Of a stretch of DNA of 6,941 nt, positions 5,242 through 6,941 are shown piece after piece. The position numbers and the translations under genes were made by a program. The stretch is from CAYNFH01 sp964396385 (GTDB taxonomy: Bacteria; Armatimonadota; Chthonomonadetes; Chthonomonadales; CAJBBX01): contig CAYNFH010000290.1 of assembly GCA_964396385.1 (NCBI GenBank), positions 1-6,941 of the forward strand, given 5' to 3'. The notes beneath the pieces are model-generated. The model was not told the DNA's origin. It was given only the letters and a program-made list of their open reading frames with translations, and made no database searches. The number at the start of each line of letters is the position of its first letter. The stretch's first letter is position 1.

Positions 5242-6941
5242 ATGGCGGCACGATTTGAGAGTGTTGAGCACGCGGCGGACGAGAGGGTAGACGCCGTTGA
5301 GATTTCGGAGATCCCGGCGAACGAAAAGGTCAGGACCGAGTACACCGGCAACAGTATCCAGGTTCTGGAAGGGCTTGAGGCGGTGCGCCGCCGGCCGGCC
5401 ATGTACATCGGCGGCACGGACACCAAAGGACTCCACCACCTGTTCGTAGAGGTCAGTGACAACGCCATCGATGAGGCGATGGCGGGCCACTGCAACCAGA
5501 TTGACGTAACACTCCACGCGGACGGCAGCGTCTCGGTGCGCGACAACGGCCGGGGTATCCCCGTGGATATCAACAAGCAGACCGGCATTCCGGGTGTTGA
5601 GCTGGCGCTGACCAAGCTCCACGCGGGCGGCAAGTTCGACAGCGGCTCGTACAAGGTGTCTGGCGGCCTCCACGGCGTTGGCGTCTCCTGCGTCAACGCG
5701 GTGTCTGAATGGCTCACCGTAGACGTCTGGCGCAACGGCAAGCAGCACCGCATCCGTTTCGAGCGCGGGAATACCCTCGATCCGCTGAAGGTCGTCGGCA
5801 AGGCGAAGGAGGGCGACACTGGCACGCTGGTGCGCTGGAAGTCGGACCCGAAGATCTTTGGCGACCTCCAGTACGACGCGGAAGACATCACGCGCCGGAT
5901 GCGCGAGCTGGCCTACCTGAACAAGGAGGTCACACTCACCTTCACCAACGAGCGCGACGGCGGGGAGAGGGAGGTCTTCCACTACTCCCGCGGTCTGGCG
6001 GAGTTCGTGGAGCACCTGAACGAGAACAAGGACCCGCTCCACAAGGCGGTCTACTTCGGCGGGGCGCGTGAGGACGTGATCGTGGAGGTGGCGATGCAGT
6101 ACAACCTCGGCTACGCCGAGGCCGTGCTCTCGTTCGCCAACATGATCAACACGCCGAATGGCGGCACCCACCTGTCCGGCTTCAAAACGGCGCTGACGCG
6201 GGTGATGAACAACTACGCGCGCAAGCAGGGCTTCATGAAGGAGAAGGACCCCAACTTCTCCGGCGATGACGTGCGCGAGGGGCTGTCCGCGGTCATCTCG
6301 GTCAAGCTGCCCCACCCCCAGTTCGAATCGCAGACGAAGGTGAAGCTGGCCAACAACGAGGTGGAAGGCATCGTCAACTCCATCGTCGGCGAGAAGCTGG
6401 CGGAGTTCCTGGAGGAGAATCCCCAGGTAGCCAAGCGGATCATCGATAAGGCGCTCACTTCCCAGCGCGCCCGCGACGCGGCGCGGCGGGCCGCGGAGTT
6501 GGTGAAGCGCCAGAACGCGCTGGAGTACAACTCGCTGCCCGGTAAGCTTGCGGACTGCTCCGAGCGAGACCCCGCCAAGTGCGAGCTGTTCCTGGTGGAG
6601 GGCGACTCCGCGGGCGGCTCCGCGAAGCAGGGACGGGACCGGCGCACGCAGGCGGTGCTTCCGCTCCGGGGCAAGATCATCAACGTGGGCAAGGCCCGCC
6701 TGGACAAGGTGCTGGAGAACGAGGAGATCCGCTCGCTCATCACCGCGCTCGGAACCGGCATCGCCTTTGAGAGCGACTCAGAAGAGACCAAGAACGGGAA
6801 CGGCAATGGCAACGGCCATGTGGAACCGGATGAATACGCCGTTTCCAACGGCAACGGGAACGGTGAGAAGAAGAGTGGGTACGACCTGTCCAAGCTCCGC
6901 TATCACAAGATCATCGTGATGACGGACGCGGACGTGGACGG
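5242..6941 (+). CDS. gyrB: DNA gyrase subunit B (partial, 3' end outside window)
   Basis: The first 566 codons are present; the frame is open at the window end. Gyrase B binds and hydrolyses ATP to drive negative supercoiling by the GyrA2B2 complex. The GHKL ATPase domain shows EVSDNAIDEA (Glu70 as general base and Asn74 for Mg2+, by alignment to E. coli Glu42/Asn46), DNGRGIP (Asp101) and GGLHGVGVSCVNAVSE. The transducer domain follows. TOPRIM begins with LVEGDSAGGSAKQGRDR (Glu453) and continues to MTDADVD, where the window cuts it. PLRGKIINVGKAR favours GyrB over ParE. The N-terminus is about 28 residues longer than in E. coli and acidic. About 35 extra residues rich in Asn-Gly lie between GTGI and KLRYHKI. 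The ATG at 5242 follows AAGAAGGG about 13 bases upstream, a rather long spacing; no better start lies nearby. The upstream neighbour is a glycosidase rather than dnaA, dnaN or recF. Confidence 0.97.
   Translation, partial: MAARFESVEHAADERVDAVEISEIPANEKVRTEYTGNSIQVLEGLEAVRRRPAMYIGGTDTKGLHHLFVEVSDNAIDEAMAGHCNQIDVTLHADGSVSVRDNGRGIPVDINKQTGIPGVELALTKLHAGGKFDSGSYKVSGGLHGVGVSCVNAVSEWLTVDVWRNGKQHRIRFERGNTLDPLKVVGKAKEGDTGTLVRWKSDPKIFGDLQYDAEDITRRMRELAYLNKEVTLTFTNERDGGEREVFHYSRGLAEFVEHLNENKDPLHKAVYFGGAREDVIVEVAMQYNLGYAEAVLSFANMINTPNGGTHLSGFKTALTRVMNNYARKQGFMKEKDPNFSGDDVREGLSAVISVKLPHPQFESQTKVKLANNEVEGIVNSIVGEKLAEFLEENPQVAKRIIDKALTSQRARDAARRAAELVKRQNALEYNSLPGKLADCSERDPAKCELFLVEGDSAGGSAKQGRDRRTQAVLPLRGKIINVGKARLDKVLENEEIRSLITALGTGIAFESDSEETKNGNGNGNGHVEPDEYAVSNGNGNGEKKSGYDLSKLRYHKIIVMTDADVD
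6793..6864 (+). repeat. Two Asn-Gly dipeptide runs within gyrB
   Basis: Alternating Asn-Gly codons occur four times at 6793-6816 and three times at 6847-6864, separated by an acidic spacer (HVEPDEYAVS). The codons vary at third positions (AAC/AAT, GGC/GGG/GGT), so this is not a recent pure microsatellite expansion; it looks maintained at the protein level. The runs form the core of an insertion of about 35 residues (roughly 6763-6879) in the TOPRIM domain. Confidence 0.85.

Noticed and set aside
5041..6315. Long minus-strand open frame of 424 codons
   Set aside because: It lies antisense to unmistakable gyrB and runs across the gyrB promoter and the GH2 3' end. No domain is visible.
6763..6879. 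Intein in GyrB
   Set aside because: The insertion is only about 35 residues, low complexity, and lacks the Cys/Ser start, the internal splicing motifs and the His-Asn end of an intein.

Overview
This is a high-GC bacterial window with two complete chromosomal genes in a probable operon, one complete gene divergent from them, and the start of gyrB running off the right edge. Codons in most of the window are strongly G/C-ended. The two promoters I can see are near-perfect sigma-70/sigma-A types. The taxon cannot be fixed from the sequence. A soluble PRC-barrel/MgtE-N/CBS protein, a GH2 mannosidase, hairpin repeats ending in GCCCCTAC and short tandem-repeat arrays would suit an environmental lineage such as Armatimonadota, Chloroflexota or Planctomycetota. 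That is only a guess.

Layout. Positions 1-194 are intergenic and hold three hairpin-like copies of a small repeat sharing the 8-mer GCCCCTAC. The third copy overlaps the stop codon of the first gene. Positions 195-1466 (minus strand) encode a 423-residue soluble protein: two PRC-barrel-like segments, an MgtE N-terminal helical repeat domain and a CBS pair, without the MgtE membrane channel. Its promoter is TTGACA-17 bp-TATAAT. Positions 1604-2371 (plus) encode a 255-residue unidentified protein with an N-terminal membrane anchor. Ten bases later, at a TTG codon, begins a 901-residue GH2 beta-mannosidase-type glycosidase (2382-5087) with both catalytic glutamates visible. Positions 5088-5241 hold a 12-bp palindrome, a TTGACA-17 bp-TATACT promoter and a perfect 12-bp-stem hairpin in the presumed leader of gyrB. 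gyrB starts at 5242 and is cut by the window end inside the TOPRIM domain.

The most unusual parts are: (1) three adjacent tandem arrays (7-, 7- and 8-bp units, about four copies each) lying in frame inside the N-terminal beta-sandwich of the mannosidase, where a copy change would shift the frame; (2) a stretch of the same gene with roughly 40% GC3 between flanks of about 90% or more; (3) an insertion of about 35 residues rich in Asn-Gly in the GyrB TOPRIM domain; and (4) the strong gyrB leader hairpin. I do not see a complete new multi-gene system. The genes look like housekeeping and sugar-metabolism genes with unusual internal insertions.
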